64,000 nucleotides of DNA, taken from NCBI GenBank assembly GCA_910574805.1, contig CAJTCV010000004.1, positions 62,493-126,492 of the forward strand. Reading direction: 5' to 3'. The notes under the pieces are model-generated. The model did not search any database, had not been told where the DNA came from, and saw nothing but the letters and a program-made list of their open reading frames with translations. The position numbers were made by a program, and so were the translations under genes. Positions 35,382 to 46,141 of the stretch are shown here, in pieces (position 1 is the stretch's first letter; every line of letters starts with the position of its first letter). The DNA comes from Lachnospiraceae bacterium (lineage in GTDB: Bacteria > Bacillota > Clostridia > Lachnospirales > Lachnospiraceae).

Positions 35382-35392
35382 AGAGGGCGCGC

Positions 35393-36358
35393 ATGTCAGA
35401 CGTATCGATTGTAATCCCGAATTACAACGGGATCTCCTGTCTGGGAGCCTGTCTGCGTTCGGTATCGGAGCAGCCGGGAGTGTCTGCGGAAGTCATTGTG
35501 GTGGATAACGGTTCCACCGACGGCAGCCGGGAATATATAAGGGAGCATTTTCAGGAATGTGTGCTCATCTGCCTGGACAGGAATTACGGCTTCTGCCGGG
35601 CGGTCAATGAAGGGATCAGACGGGCAGACAGCCCGTATGTCATACTTTTGAACAATGATACGGAAGTGCAGCCGGATTTTGCCCGGCAGCTTCTGTACGC
35701 AATCCGCGAGGACGCGGACAGGTTCTCCTGTGCGGCGCAGATGCTGCAGTATGGGGAGCGGACGCTTCTGGACAACGCGGGCGATTTTTACTGTGCCCTG
35801 GGATGGGGCATCGCAGACGGCAGGGGAAAGCCTGCCGGCAGGTATCCTGTGGGGCGGGAGATCTTTTCCTCCTGCGCCGGGGCAGCCATCTACCGGAAGG
35901 AGCTTCTGGAAGAGCTGGGCGGCTTTGACGAGGCGCATTTTGCATATCTGGAGGATATGGATCTGTCCTGGAGGGCGAAGATCCACGGCTATTACCACTG
36001 GTATGTTCCCCAGGCGAAGGTCTTTCATATAGGGAGCGCCACCAGCGGGTCCAGGCACAATGCTTTTAAAGTTCTGCATTCGGCAGGCAATAATGTTTAT
36101 CTGATATATAAGAACATGCCCTTTCTGCAGATCCTTCTGAATGCGCCGCTTCTGCTGGCGGGCTTCGGGATCAAGTATCTGTTTTTTGCGGGAAAGGGAC
36201 TGGGAAGAGCGTACCGGCAGGGGCTCATGCGGGGCTTTCGGCTCTGCGCCGGGCATCCGGACAGAAGGATCCGGCCCTGCATGGGACATGTTCCCGCGTA
36301 TTTGAAGATTCAGTTGGAACTCTGGAAGAACATTCTGCTGTTTCTACCATGGCTGTAA
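35393..36358 (+). CDS. Family 2 glycosyltransferase (rhamnosyltransferase-like)
   Basis: The 321-residue protein has one GT-A domain: VSIVIPNYNGISCLGACL, VDNGSTDGS, NYGFCRAVNEGI, DXD-like LLNNDTEVQPDF and late acidic motif YLEDMDLSWRA. The C-terminus has two hydrophobic segments likely to sit on the membrane. This arrangement resembles WbbL/RgpB-type rhamnosyltransferases, which fits the local dTDP-rhamnose genes, but the sugar is inferred. Confidence 0.85.
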   Translation: MSDVSIVIPNYNGISCLGACLRSVSEQPGVSAEVIVVDNGSTDGSREYIREHFQECVLICLDRNYGFCRAVNEGIRRADSPYVILLNNDTEVQPDFARQLLYAIREDADRFSCAAQMLQYGERTLLDNAGDFYCALGWGIADGRGKPAGRYPVGREIFSSCAGAAIYRKELLEELGGFDEAHFAYLEDMDLSWRAKIHGYYHWYVPQAKVFHIGSATSGSRHNAFKVLHSAGNNVYLIYKNMPFLQILLNAPLLLAGFGIKYLFFAGKGLGRAYRQGLMRGFRLCAGHPDRRIRPCMGHVPAYLKIQLELWKNILLFLPWL

Positions 36359-36383
36359 TGGCAGAAAGAACAGGTGAGCGGTT

Positions 36384-37793
36384 TTGATCAAGGATAATCA
36401 ACGGTATTTTAACCGGCTTCATGTGGTGGTGGACGCACTTACCATCTGTGTTGCATATCTGCTGTCATGGGCATATAAATTTATCATACTGGACGGTCCG
36501 TACGGTCTGAGCTTTATTCAGTACTGTATCGTACTGATCCCCATTGTGCCCCTGTATCTGACGCTGTATCTGGCTTTTAATCTGTATACGTCCAAGCGGC
36601 TGCAGGGACGCAGGCTGGAAGGCAGCAATATCATAAAAGCCAACACCATCGGTCTTCTTCTGATCATGGGAACGCTGTTCCTGCTCCGCAGCTACAACGA
36701 TTATGCGGATTATTATTCCAAGACGATGCTGATCTATTTTTATGTCATTAACATCGGACTGGAGACCGGGGTCCGCAACCTGATCCGGATCGGACTGCGC
36801 AGGATGCGCAGAAGCGGGTTCAATCTGCGCCACATTATCTTTGTGGGCTACAGCAGCGCTGCGGAGGCTTTCATAGACCGGATCCGGGTGAATCCCCAGT
36901 GGGGTTATCAGATCAAGGGAATTCTGGATGACAACAAAGAGATCGGCTACATGTATAAAGGGGTTCAGGTCCTTGGGACCACGGATGAGCTGGAAGAGGT
37001 GCTGGAGAACAACCGCCTGGATGAGATCGCTCTGACCCTGGGGCTTCAGGAGTATTATAAACTGAAGCGGATTGTTGCAGCCTGTGAGAAGTCCGGCGTT
37101 CATACCAAATTCGTTCCGGATTATAATGATATTATTCCTACCAGACCTTATACGGAGGACCTTATGGGCCTTCCGGTGGTCAATATCCGCCATGTGCCGC
37201 TGACCAATACGTTTAATATGATCTGCAAACGGATCATGGACATCATCGGCTCTGTGGTGGCGATTCTTATTTTTTCACCAGTGATGCTGGTCACGGCCGT
37301 TTTGGTAAAGACGACTTCCAAAGGGCCGCTGATATACAGACAGGAGCGCGTAGGGCTCCACAACCAGGTTTTTCAGATGTATAAGTTCCGTTCCATGGAG
37401 GTACAGTCCCCGGGAAGAGAGAAGAAGGCATGGACCGTGCGCAACGATCCCCGGGTGACCAGAGTCGGCAGGGTGATCCGCCGGACCAGCATCGATGAGC
37501 TTCCGCAGCTGTTCAACATCCTGAAGGGCGATATGAGTCTTGTGGGGCCGCGCCCGGAACGTCCTTTTTTCGTGGAAAAGTTCAGAGAAGAGATTCCGCG
37601 CTATATGGTAAAGCATCAGGTGCGTCCGGGGCTGACCGGCTGGGCGCAGGTGAATGGTTTCCGGGGGGATACATCGATTAAAAAACGTATTGAATACGAC
37701 CTGTACTACATTGAGAACTGGACACTGGGGCTGGATATCAAGATTCTGTTCCTGACGTTCTTTAAAGGTTTTGTGAATAAGAATGCTTATTGA
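36384..37793 (+). CDS. Polyprenyl-phosphate sugar-1-phosphate transferase (initiating enzyme)
   Basis: The 469-residue protein has about four N-terminal helices, a Rossmann-like CoA-binding-type region ([18 protein letters not shown]), and the bacterial sugar transferase domain from about 273: [48 protein letters not shown] and [11 protein letters not shown]. It transfers a hexose-1-phosphate, commonly glucose or galactose, to undecaprenyl phosphate to begin the glycan. TTG 36384 is the start because AGGTGAG lies 6 nt before it and the family N-terminus aligns. Confidence 0.92.
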   Translation: MIKDNQRYFNRLHVVVDALTICVAYLLSWAYKFIILDGPYGLSFIQYCIVLIPIVPLYLTLYLAFNLYTSKRLQGRRLEGSNIIKANTIGLLLIMGTLFLLRSYNDYADYYSKTMLIYFYVINIGLETGVRNLIRIGLRRMRRSGFNLRHIIFVGYSSAAEAFIDRIRVNPQWGYQIKGILDDNKEIGYMYKGVQVLGTTDELEEVLENNRLDEIALTLGLQEYYKLKRIVAACEKSGVHTKFVPDYNDIIPTRPYTEDLMGLPVVNIRHVPLTNTFNMICKRIMDIIGSVVAILIFSPVMLVTAVLVKTTSKGPLIYRQERVGLHNQVFQMYKFRSMEVQSPGREKKAWTVRNDPRVTRVGRVIRRTSIDELPQLFNILKGDMSLVGPRPERPFFVEKFREEIPRYMVKHQVRPGLTGWAQVNGFRGDTSIKKRIEYDLYYIENWTLGLDIKILFLTFFKGFVNKNAY

Positions 37794-37814
37794 CAGGCGT
37801 AGAAAGGATGAATT

Positions 37815-38972
37815 ATGGCAAAAGAAACGATGAAAAAGACAGGTACAAAAAAGAGCGCTTCCAAAGGCTCAGGTTCCTCGAAGCGAAGCGCTTCTTCCGG
37901 TGCGGCTTCTCCGTCTTCCAGGCACAAAGGCCCTTCCAGGAAGAAGACGGCTAAGAAAAGAAAAAGATTTATCATTTTTGGAGTGGAGATTTTCCTTCTG
38001 CTGGTGCTCGTGGCAGGTTTCTATGTGGTGAGGCAGCTGGACCGGCTTCAGAGACCGAAGGTGGATCCGGAGATGGTGCAGATCAATGAGAACATGCCGG
38101 AGGAGACCGTCCAGACCATGTCCGGATATACGAACGTGGCGCTCTTCGGACTGGATACCAGGACTCCGGGACAGTTGGGAAAAGGAAACCGCAGCGATAC
38201 GATGATCATCGCCAGCATCAACAACGACACCAAGGAGGTCAGACTGGTGTCTGTCTACCGGGATACTTATCTGGATCTGACCAACGGCAAGTTCAACAAA
38301 TGCAACGGCGCCTATTCCGCAGGCGGGCCGGAGCAGGCCATGGGCATGCTGAACAAGAATCTGGATCTGGACATCCAGTATTACATCAGCGTGGATTTTG
38401 CGGCGCTGACAGAGACCATCGATCTTCTGGGCGGCATCTACATTGATGTGGATGAGTCGGAGATCTCCCATCTGAACAATTACACGGTGGAGACCTCCAA
38501 GGTGACAGGTGTGGAGACCCAGAAGCTGACAGAGACAGGGCTCCAGCTTCTGGACGGCGTACAGGCCACCTCCTATTGCCGGATCCGTTATACGGCGGGA
38601 GATGATTTCAAGAGAACCGAACGTCAGAGAGAGGTCATCATGGAGATCGTGAGCACAGCCAAGAAGTCGGATATTACCAAGATCAATGAGATCATCAATG
38701 CAGTATTTTCCAAAGTGGCGACCAATTACAGCAATGAGCAGCTGATCCAGATGGCGCCTGAGATGATCGGATATGACATCGTGGATACCCAGGGCTTCCC
38801 ATTTGACAAAGTGCCGGCCAGCGTCCAGGGCAAAGGCTCCTGTGTGGTGCCGGTGAACCTGGCGGAGAATGTCCGGCAGCTTCACGAGTATCTGTTCGGA
38901 AATTATGACTATGTGCCTTCCGCAGAAGTACAGGCCATATCGGATCAGATCACAAAGGATACAGGATATTGA
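37815..38972 (+). CDS. LytR-CpsA-Psr (LCP) family glycopolymer ligase
   Basis: The 385-residue protein starts with about 50 residues of Lys/Ser-rich cytoplasmic tail, one helix (about 51-72), then the LCP domain with ALFGLDTR, GNRSDTMIIASIN, SVYRDTYLDL and YCRIRYTAGDDFKRTERQR carrying the arginines and aspartates that bind pyrophosphate lipid. LCP enzymes transfer polyprenyl-linked glycans to peptidoglycan, so this is the likely anchoring step of the pathway. Confidence 0.94.
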   Translation: MAKETMKKTGTKKSASKGSGSSKRSASSGAASPSSRHKGPSRKKTAKKRKRFIIFGVEIFLLLVLVAGFYVVRQLDRLQRPKVDPEMVQINENMPEETVQTMSGYTNVALFGLDTRTPGQLGKGNRSDTMIIASINNDTKEVRLVSVYRDTYLDLTNGKFNKCNGAYSAGGPEQAMGMLNKNLDLDIQYYISVDFAALTETIDLLGGIYIDVDESEISHLNNYTVETSKVTGVETQKLTETGLQLLDGVQATSYCRIRYTAGDDFKRTERQREVIMEIVSTAKKSDITKINEIINAVFSKVATNYSNEQLIQMAPEMIGYDIVDTQGFPFDKVPASVQGKGSCVVPVNLAENVRQLHEYLFGNYDYVPSAEVQAISDQITKDTGY

Positions 38973-38975
38973 TCA

Positions 38976-39005
38976 ATACAGGGAATGCCGCGGCATTCCC
39001 TGTAT
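38976..39005. repeat. Perfect 30-bp palindrome between the LCP and GT2 genes
   Basis: The arms 38976-38990 (ATACAGGGAATGCCG) and 38991-39005 are exact reverse complements with no spacer. It begins 4 nt after the LCP stop. No T run follows, so it is not a classic terminator; it could be an mRNA-stabilising hairpin or a protein-binding site. Confidence 0.7.
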
Positions 39006-39040
39006 CATCATATGGACAAAGGACTGGAGGTGCGGCGGAC

Positions 39041-39967
39041 ATGCTGACAGTGGATGTGCTGATCCCGGTCTACCGGCCCGGAAAGGAGTTGGAAGAGCTT
39101 CTGGACCGGCTGGAGAGACAGAGCCGTCCCATAGGGAAGATTATTCTTATGAATACGGAAGAGGCCTGCTTTCCGCAGGAGCTGACCGGGCGGTATGAGA
39201 ATGTGACGGTTCATCATCTGACAAAAGCGCAGTTTGATCACGGCGGTACGCGGGATGCGGGAATCCGGAAGTCGTCGGCAGATATCATCGTATGTATGAC
39301 GCAGGATGCTGTGCCGGCAGACCGGCATCTGATCCGGAGGCTTCTGGAGGCGTTTGAGGATCCGGAAGTGGGAGCTGCCTATGCCAGGCAGCTGCCGAAA
39401 AAGGGCTGCAATGAAGTGGAAAAGTATACCAGGAGTTTTAATTATCCGGAAGAAAGCCGTATCAAGAGCAGTGAGGATCTGAAAACACTGGGAGTGAAAA
39501 CCTTTTTCTGCTCCAACGTATGTGCGGCCTGGAGGCGGCGGACCTATCTGGAGCTGGGAGGATTTGAAAGGAAGACCATCTTCAATGAGGATATGATTCT
39601 GGCGGGAAAGCTGGTGCAGGCGGGAGGAAAGATCGCCTACTGTGCGGAGGCCCGGGTGGTCCATTCCCATGACTACAGCGCACTGGAACAGTTCCGCAGG
39701 TATTTTGACCTTGCTGTTTCTCAGACGATGCACCCGGAAGTATTTGCCGGTATCAGCTCGGAGTCTGAGGGGATGCATCTGGTGAAGAAGACGGCGGGGC
39801 ATGTGCTGCAGATCAAAAAGCCATGGCTGATCCTGCGGGTGGTCACACAGAATGCAGGAAAGCTTCTGGGCTACCGGCTGGGACGGTGTTACCGCAGTCT
39901 TCCGAAGCAGGTGATCCGGCTGTGCACGATGAACCGGTCATTCTGGGAAGGACCGGATAAAATATAG
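39041..39967 (+). CDS. Family 2 glycosyltransferase (rhamnosyltransferase-like)
   Basis: The 308-residue GT-A enzyme opens with VDVLIPVYRPGKELEELLDRL, has HGGTRDAGI and MTQDAVPAD in the donor-binding region and FNEDMILAGKLV as the late acidic motif. The pattern HxLxxxxFDHGGTRDxG is characteristic of bacterial rhamnosyltransferases of the RfbF type. GGAGG lies 9 nt before ATG 39041; an ATG-less upstream extension runs through the palindrome and is not used. Confidence 0.87.
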   Translation: MLTVDVLIPVYRPGKELEELLDRLERQSRPIGKIILMNTEEACFPQELTGRYENVTVHHLTKAQFDHGGTRDAGIRKSSADIIVCMTQDAVPADRHLIRRLLEAFEDPEVGAAYARQLPKKGCNEVEKYTRSFNYPEESRIKSSEDLKTLGVKTFFCSNVCAAWRRRTYLELGGFERKTIFNEDMILAGKLVQAGGKIAYCAEARVVHSHDYSALEQFRRYFDLAVSQTMHPEVFAGISSESEGMHLVKKTAGHVLQIKKPWLILRVVTQNAGKLLGYRLGRCYRSLPKQVIRLCTMNRSFWEGPDKI

Positions 39968-40000
39968 ACAATGAGAACAGGAACAGATCAGGAGGGACAT

Positions 40001-40864
40001 ATGCAGGACTATCGCAGAAAGATCGGAACATGGACGGCAGCAGGGCTTCTGGTGCTCTGTCTTGCAGGCTGCGGGAAGAGCGGGGAGACGCTGGAGCAGC
40101 AGATGGCACTCCGGAGTCAGGGGATGCAGCAGGCGCTGGAAGGGGATTATGAAGGGGCGGTGGCCTCCTATGAGGAAGCGCTGGAGCTGGCGGATCTGCG
40201 GGCCGGAGCGCTGGAGCTGGACATCGCCGCATACAAAGCGTCTGCACTGTACCATGCAGGAGAGATCCAGAAGGCCATTGATACTTTTACTGCGATCCTG
40301 GACCTGAAGGACAGTGCAGAGATCCGCATGGCGCGGGGACTGCTCTACCGGGAGGCGGAGAATCTGACGGCGGCGAAGGAAGACTTTTCTGCCGCCATGG
40401 AGCTGACGGGCAAAAAAGACAAGACAATGCTGGGCAGGCTTTCTTATTATATGGAAGACTATGAGCAGGCAAAGACGTATCTGGAGGATGCGGTGAAAGA
40501 AGGCGACAGCGAGGCGGTCTACTGGGAGGCGGAGCTGTACTGGCAGATGGGAAACATTGATTATGCCATCCCGCTGTATCAGAGGTATCTGGAGGGCGAG
40601 GCGCCTGTGCATCAGGAAGCCTGTGCAAAGGTGGCGTCCTGGCAGATGGAGCAGGGGGCATACAGCGAGGCCCTGTCCATGCTGGAGGCGGGGATTGCCG
40701 CAGGAGAGGGCGCGCTTCTGCAGGAGCTTCTGGGAAATGAGATCGCGGTGTACGAGCGCATGGGAGATTTTGAAACGGCAAAACTGAAGATGGAGAGTTA
40801 TCTGGAGCATTACCCGGAGGATGAGAGAGCACAGCGGGAGTATGTGTTTTTGAAGACACGGTGA
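40001..40864 (+). CDS. TPR-repeat lipoprotein
   Basis: The 287-residue protein has a lipoprotein signal (lipobox LAGC, Cys about residue 24) followed by about six TPR-like helical pairs, for example QQALEGDYEGAVASYEEALE and MEDYEQAKTYLEDAVKEGD. It is likely an extracellular scaffold or assembly factor. AGGAGG lies 5 nt before ATG 40001. As the last gene of the glycan run it may support the export or anchoring machine; no specific partner can be named. Confidence 0.82.
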   Translation: MQDYRRKIGTWTAAGLLVLCLAGCGKSGETLEQQMALRSQGMQQALEGDYEGAVASYEEALELADLRAGALELDIAAYKASALYHAGEIQKAIDTFTAILDLKDSAEIRMARGLLYREAENLTAAKEDFSAAMELTGKKDKTMLGRLSYYMEDYEQAKTYLEDAVKEGDSEAVYWEAELYWQMGNIDYAIPLYQRYLEGEAPVHQEACAKVASWQMEQGAYSEALSMLEAGIAAGEGALLQELLGNEIAVYERMGDFETAKLKMESYLEHYPEDERAQREYVFLKTR

Positions 40865-40890
40865 AATAGTATAAAAAAACAATAAAGGTA

Positions 40891-40920
40891 TTGACAAAGC
40901 ACCCTCTGTGGTGCTATCTT
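40891..40920 (+). promoter_or_regulatory. Promoter of the hrcA operon
   Basis: TTGACA (40891-40896), 18-nt spacer, TATCTT (40915-40920). The spacer holds AGCACC and GGTGCT arms that could form a small hairpin. CIRCE follows 14 nt after the -10. Confidence 0.65.
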
Positions 40921-40934
40921 TATTTCAGTAAATG

Positions 40935-40961
40935 TTAGCACTCTTAAGAAACGAGTGCTAA
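40935..40961 (+). promoter_or_regulatory. CIRCE operator
   Basis: TTAGCACTC, a 9-nt spacer and GAGTGCTAA form the perfect consensus CIRCE element bound by HrcA, 24 nt before the hrcA start. Confidence 0.97.
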
Positions 40962-40985
40962 CAGGGAAGGAAGGGATGTGAGATC

Positions 40986-42008
40986 GTGGATCTGGATGAG
41001 AGAAAGCGGAAGATTCTCCATGCGATCATTCAGACATATCTGGAGACCGGTGAACCGGTGGGATCCAGGACCATATCGAAGTACTCGGATCTGAAGCTGA
41101 GTTCCGCCACGATCCGCAATGAGATGTCGGATCTGGAGGAGATGGGATATATCATCCAGCCTCATACTTCGGCGGGCCGCATTCCTTCTGACAAAGGATA
41201 TCGTCTGTATGTGGACCATCTGATGCAGGAGAAGGAGCGGGAAGTCACGGAGCTGAAGGAGCTGATGATCCAGAGGACCGATAAGCTGGAACAGGTGCTG
41301 AAGCGGGTGGTGAAGGTGCTTGCGAACAATACCAATTATGCCACCATGATATCGGCGCCCCAGTATCATCAGAACAAGCTGAAATTCATCCAGCTGTCCA
41401 GGGTGGATGAGCATCAGATTCTGGCAGTGATCGTGGCGGAGGGCAATGTGATCCGCAACAAACTGATTCCCCTGTGCGAAGAGCTGGACACGGAGACGAT
41501 TCTGAAGCTGAATATTCTGCTGAATACCATGCTCAACGGAAAGACCATTGCTGAGATCAATCTGCAGATGATTTCCAGTATGAAAGAGCAGGCAGGCATC
41601 CATAGTAATATCATCAGCGATGTGGTGGATGCGGTGGCAGAGGCGATTCATTCCGATGAAGGGATGGAGATCTATACCGGCGGTGCAACCAACATCTTCC
41701 GTTATCCGGAGCTGAGCGACAACGGGAAGGCCAGCGAACTGATCCAGACGCTGGAAGAGAAGCAGATGCTGGCGGAGCTGGTCACAGAGACTCTGAATAA
41801 AGAAGACAAAGGCATCCAGGTCTATATCGGGAGTGAATCTCCGATCCAGAGCATGAAGGACTGCAGCGTGGTGACTGCCACCTACGAGCTCGGTCAGGGA
41901 CTGCAGGGAACCATCGGAATCATCGGACCAAAACGAATGGATTATGAGAACGTCATGAGCACGCTGAAGACACTGATGGATCAGCTGGACGACGTTTTCC
42001 ACAAATAG
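40986..42008 (+). CDS. hrcA: Heat-inducible transcription repressor HrcA
   Basis: The 340-residue protein has an N-terminal winged helix (about residues 1-75, GEPVGSRTISKYSDLKLSSATIRNEMSDLEEMGY split over the recognition region) and a GAF-like dimerisation part. It binds CIRCE at 40935 and represses its own operon; GroEL normally keeps it active. GTG 40986 is the start, with AAGGGATG upstream. It is followed 16 nt later by grpE in the canonical order hrcA-grpE-dnaK-dnaJ. Confidence 0.96.
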   Translation: MDLDERKRKILHAIIQTYLETGEPVGSRTISKYSDLKLSSATIRNEMSDLEEMGYIIQPHTSAGRIPSDKGYRLYVDHLMQEKEREVTELKELMIQRTDKLEQVLKRVVKVLANNTNYATMISAPQYHQNKLKFIQLSRVDEHQILAVIVAEGNVIRNKLIPLCEELDTETILKLNILLNTMLNGKTIAEINLQMISSMKEQAGIHSNIISDVVDAVAEAIHSDEGMEIYTGGATNIFRYPELSDNGKASELIQTLEEKQMLAELVTETLNKEDKGIQVYIGSESPIQSMKDCSVVTATYELGQGLQGTIGIIGPKRMDYENVMSTLKTLMDQLDDVFHK

Positions 42009-42024
42009 AAAGGCGGAGACACAG

Positions 42025-42678
42025 TTGGAAGAGAAGAAAGAATTCGAGCAGGAAATGGAGCAGGAGGAAGCTGTGCAGGAAGAGATGCCCGCAGAGGAAA
42101 CAGGGGATACGGATAAAGAGCAGGAAGAAGCCGGAGCGTCCTCTGAGGTGCAGGCGGGTCCGGAAGAAGGCCAGGATGCGTCGGAGCAGGCTTCCGGGCC
42201 GGGAGAGAAGAAAGGCTTTTTCAAGAAGAGAGAGAAGAAGGATAAAAAGGATGAACAGATTGCGGAGCTGACGGATAAGGTAAAGCGTCAGCTGGCGGAA
42301 TTTGAGAATTTCAGAAACCGGACAGAGAAAGAGAAGTCCCAGATGTACACCATAGGTGCACGGGATGTGATCGAGAAGATCCTTCCGGTGGTGGATAATT
42401 TTGAACGGGGTATTAAAAGTATTCCGGAAGAAGAGAGAGAGACGCCGGTGGCCAGCGGCATGGAGATGATCTACAAGCAGCTGATGACGGTGCTCACAGA
42501 TTTGGGTGTAACCCCGATCGAAGCGGTCGGCCAGGAATTTGATCCGAACGTCCACAATGCAGTCATGCATGTGGAAAATGAGGAGCTGGGCGAGAACATC
42601 GTGGCAGAAGAATTCCAGAAGGGTTATCAATATAAGGATGCGGTGCTGCGGTACAGCATGGTATCCGTGGCAAATTAA
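42025..42678 (+). CDS. grpE: Nucleotide exchange factor GrpE
   Basis: The 217-residue protein starts with a long acidic Glu-rich tail (about 1-75), then the coiled coil (EQIAELTDKVKRQLAEFENF) and the beta domain with the signature VGQEFDPNVHNAVMHVE. It releases ADP from DnaK. Start TTG 42025 follows GGAG by 6 nt. The N-terminal tail is longer and more acidic than in many homologues, which is common in Lachnospiraceae. Confidence 0.95.
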   Translation: MEEKKEFEQEMEQEEAVQEEMPAEETGDTDKEQEEAGASSEVQAGPEEGQDASEQASGPGEKKGFFKKREKKDKKDEQIAELTDKVKRQLAEFENFRNRTEKEKSQMYTIGARDVIEKILPVVDNFERGIKSIPEEERETPVASGMEMIYKQLMTVLTDLGVTPIEAVGQEFDPNVHNAVMHVENEELGENIVAEEFQKGYQYKDAVLRYSMVSVAN

Positions 42679-42686
42679 AAAAGTAA

Positions 42687-44651
<1,965 letters not shown>

Positions 44652-44696
44652 AGAACAGGACCGGGAGCAGACTCCGGAGCAGATAGAGAAGAATTA

Positions 44697-44721
44697 CCCA
44701 CGGTCAATGACTGGCCGTGGG
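44697..44721 (+). other. Hairpin between dnaK and dnaJ
   Basis: Ten-base arms CCCACGGTCA and TGGCCGTGGG (one G-T pair) around loop ATGAC, without a T run. It may lower read-through or protect the dnaK mRNA end, giving more DnaK than DnaJ. Confidence 0.55.
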
Positions 44722-44776
44722 CATTCGGCTGTAAAGGGATGATTCCCATGGTTTTGACGAGAGGTGGATGACAGAT

Positions 44777-45946
44777 ATGGCAGAGACAAAGAGAGATTAT
44801 TATGAGGTCCTTGGAGTGGACAAAAACGCGGATGATTCAGCCATTAAAAGCGCATACAGAAAGCTGGCGAAGAAGTATCATCCGGATATGAATCCCGGGG
44901 ACAAGGAGGCGGAGCAGAAGTTCAAGGAGGCTTCGGAAGCCTACGCCATCCTCAGCGATGCAGATAAGAGACAAAAATATGATCAGTTCGGTCATGCGGC
45001 ATTTGATCAGGGAGGCGGCGGAGGCGGCTTCGGCGGCTTTGATTTCACAGGCGCGGATATGGGAGATATCTTCGGAGATATCTTCGGTGATCTGTTCGGA
45101 GGTGGCAGGAGCCGGAGGGCGAACAACGGTCCCATGAGGGGGGCGGATCTGCGTGCCAGTGTGAGGATTACCTTCGATGATTCTGTAAAGGGCTGTGAGA
45201 AGGAGCTGGAGCTGACACTGAAGGATGAATGCGGCACCTGCCACGGCACCGGCGCGAAGCCGGGGACGGATCCCCAGACCTGTACCAAGTGCGGCGGCAA
45301 GGGGCAGGTGGTCTATACCCAGCAGTCTCTGTTTGGTATGGTGCAGAATGTGCGGACCTGTCCGGAGTGTAACGGAACAGGCAAGATCATCAAGGAAAAA
45401 TGTCCGGACTGCTATGGGACCGGATTTATTTCCAGCAAAAAGAAGATTTCCGTGACGATCCCCGCGGGCATTGACAACGGACAGAGCATCCGCATCCGGG
45501 GCAAGGGAGAACCGGGAGTGAACGGAGGCCCCAGAGGTGATCTGCTGGTGGAGGTCCTGGTGACCAGACATCCGGTGTTCCAGAGACGGGATACGGATAT
45601 TTATTCCACGGTGCCGATTACCTTCCCGCTGGCGGCTCTGGGAGGGACGATCCGGATCAAGACCGTGGACGGAGAAGTGGAGTACGATGTGAAAGCCGGA
45701 ACTCAGACGGATACGACTGTGCGTCTGCGGGGCAAGGGCATGCCGTCTCTGCGCAACAAAAACGTGCGCGGCGATCATTATGTGACGCTGGTGATCCAGG
45801 TGCCCACGGGCTTAAGCCACGCGGCGAAGGAGGCGCTGAAGGAATACGACATGGAGAGCGGAAATTCTCTGAATCAGAAAAAAGACGGTACGAAGCCGAA
45901 GAAGAAAGGGTTCATGGGGAAATTAAAGGAATCTCTGGAAGACTGA
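44777..45946 (+). CDS. dnaJ: Chaperone DnaJ (Hsp40)
   Basis: The 389-residue protein has the J domain with KYHPDMN (HPD motif near residue 33), a Gly/Phe-rich stretch, four zinc-binding repeats ([32 protein letters not shown]) and the C-terminal substrate domains. ATG 44777 gives the conserved start [13 protein letters not shown] and is 9 nt after GAGGTGG; an ATG nine bases earlier is too close to that site. The C-terminus ends in a short Lys-rich tail. Confidence 0.97.
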   Translation: MAETKRDYYEVLGVDKNADDSAIKSAYRKLAKKYHPDMNPGDKEAEQKFKEASEAYAILSDADKRQKYDQFGHAAFDQGGGGGGFGGFDFTGADMGDIFGDIFGDLFGGGRSRRANNGPMRGADLRASVRITFDDSVKGCEKELELTLKDECGTCHGTGAKPGTDPQTCTKCGGKGQVVYTQQSLFGMVQNVRTCPECNGTGKIIKEKCPDCYGTGFISSKKKISVTIPAGIDNGQSIRIRGKGEPGVNGGPRGDLLVEVLVTRHPVFQRRDTDIYSTVPITFPLAALGGTIRIKTVDGEVEYDVKAGTQTDTTVRLRGKGMPSLRNKNVRGDHYVTLVIQVPTGLSHAAKEALKEYDMESGNSLNQKKDGTKPKKKGFMGKLKESLED

Positions 45947-45998
45947 GGAAGACCGGCAATAAACCGTGAAAAATTCACACAAATTTTGAAATCCAAAA

Positions 45999-46027
45999 TG
46001 GACAATCTGCTCAACATGTGCTAAAAT
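45999..46027 (+). promoter_or_regulatory. Promoter of the PFOR gene
   Basis: TGGACA (45999-46004), 17-nt spacer, TAAAAT (46022-46027). About 105 nt of structured leader follow before the ATG. Confidence 0.6.
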
Positions 46028-46141
46028 AAATCCGTGTGATAAGGACTGAACTTATGAAAAACACCTGAAGGTCGGATGTAGGGCTTTCAGTTGTTAGGAA
46101 TAAAAGGTCTTATTGATATTTAAATGAGGAGGAATAACAAA

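Noticed and set aside
40898-40915. Hairpin AGCACC/GGTGCT in the hrcA promoter spacer as a thermosensor
   Set aside because: It lies between -35 and -10, so it is probably not transcribed; CIRCE already explains heat control.
46028-46141. T-box or known riboswitch before nifJ
   Set aside because: No T-box motif, specifier loop or terminator was found, and none of the common aptamer cores match.
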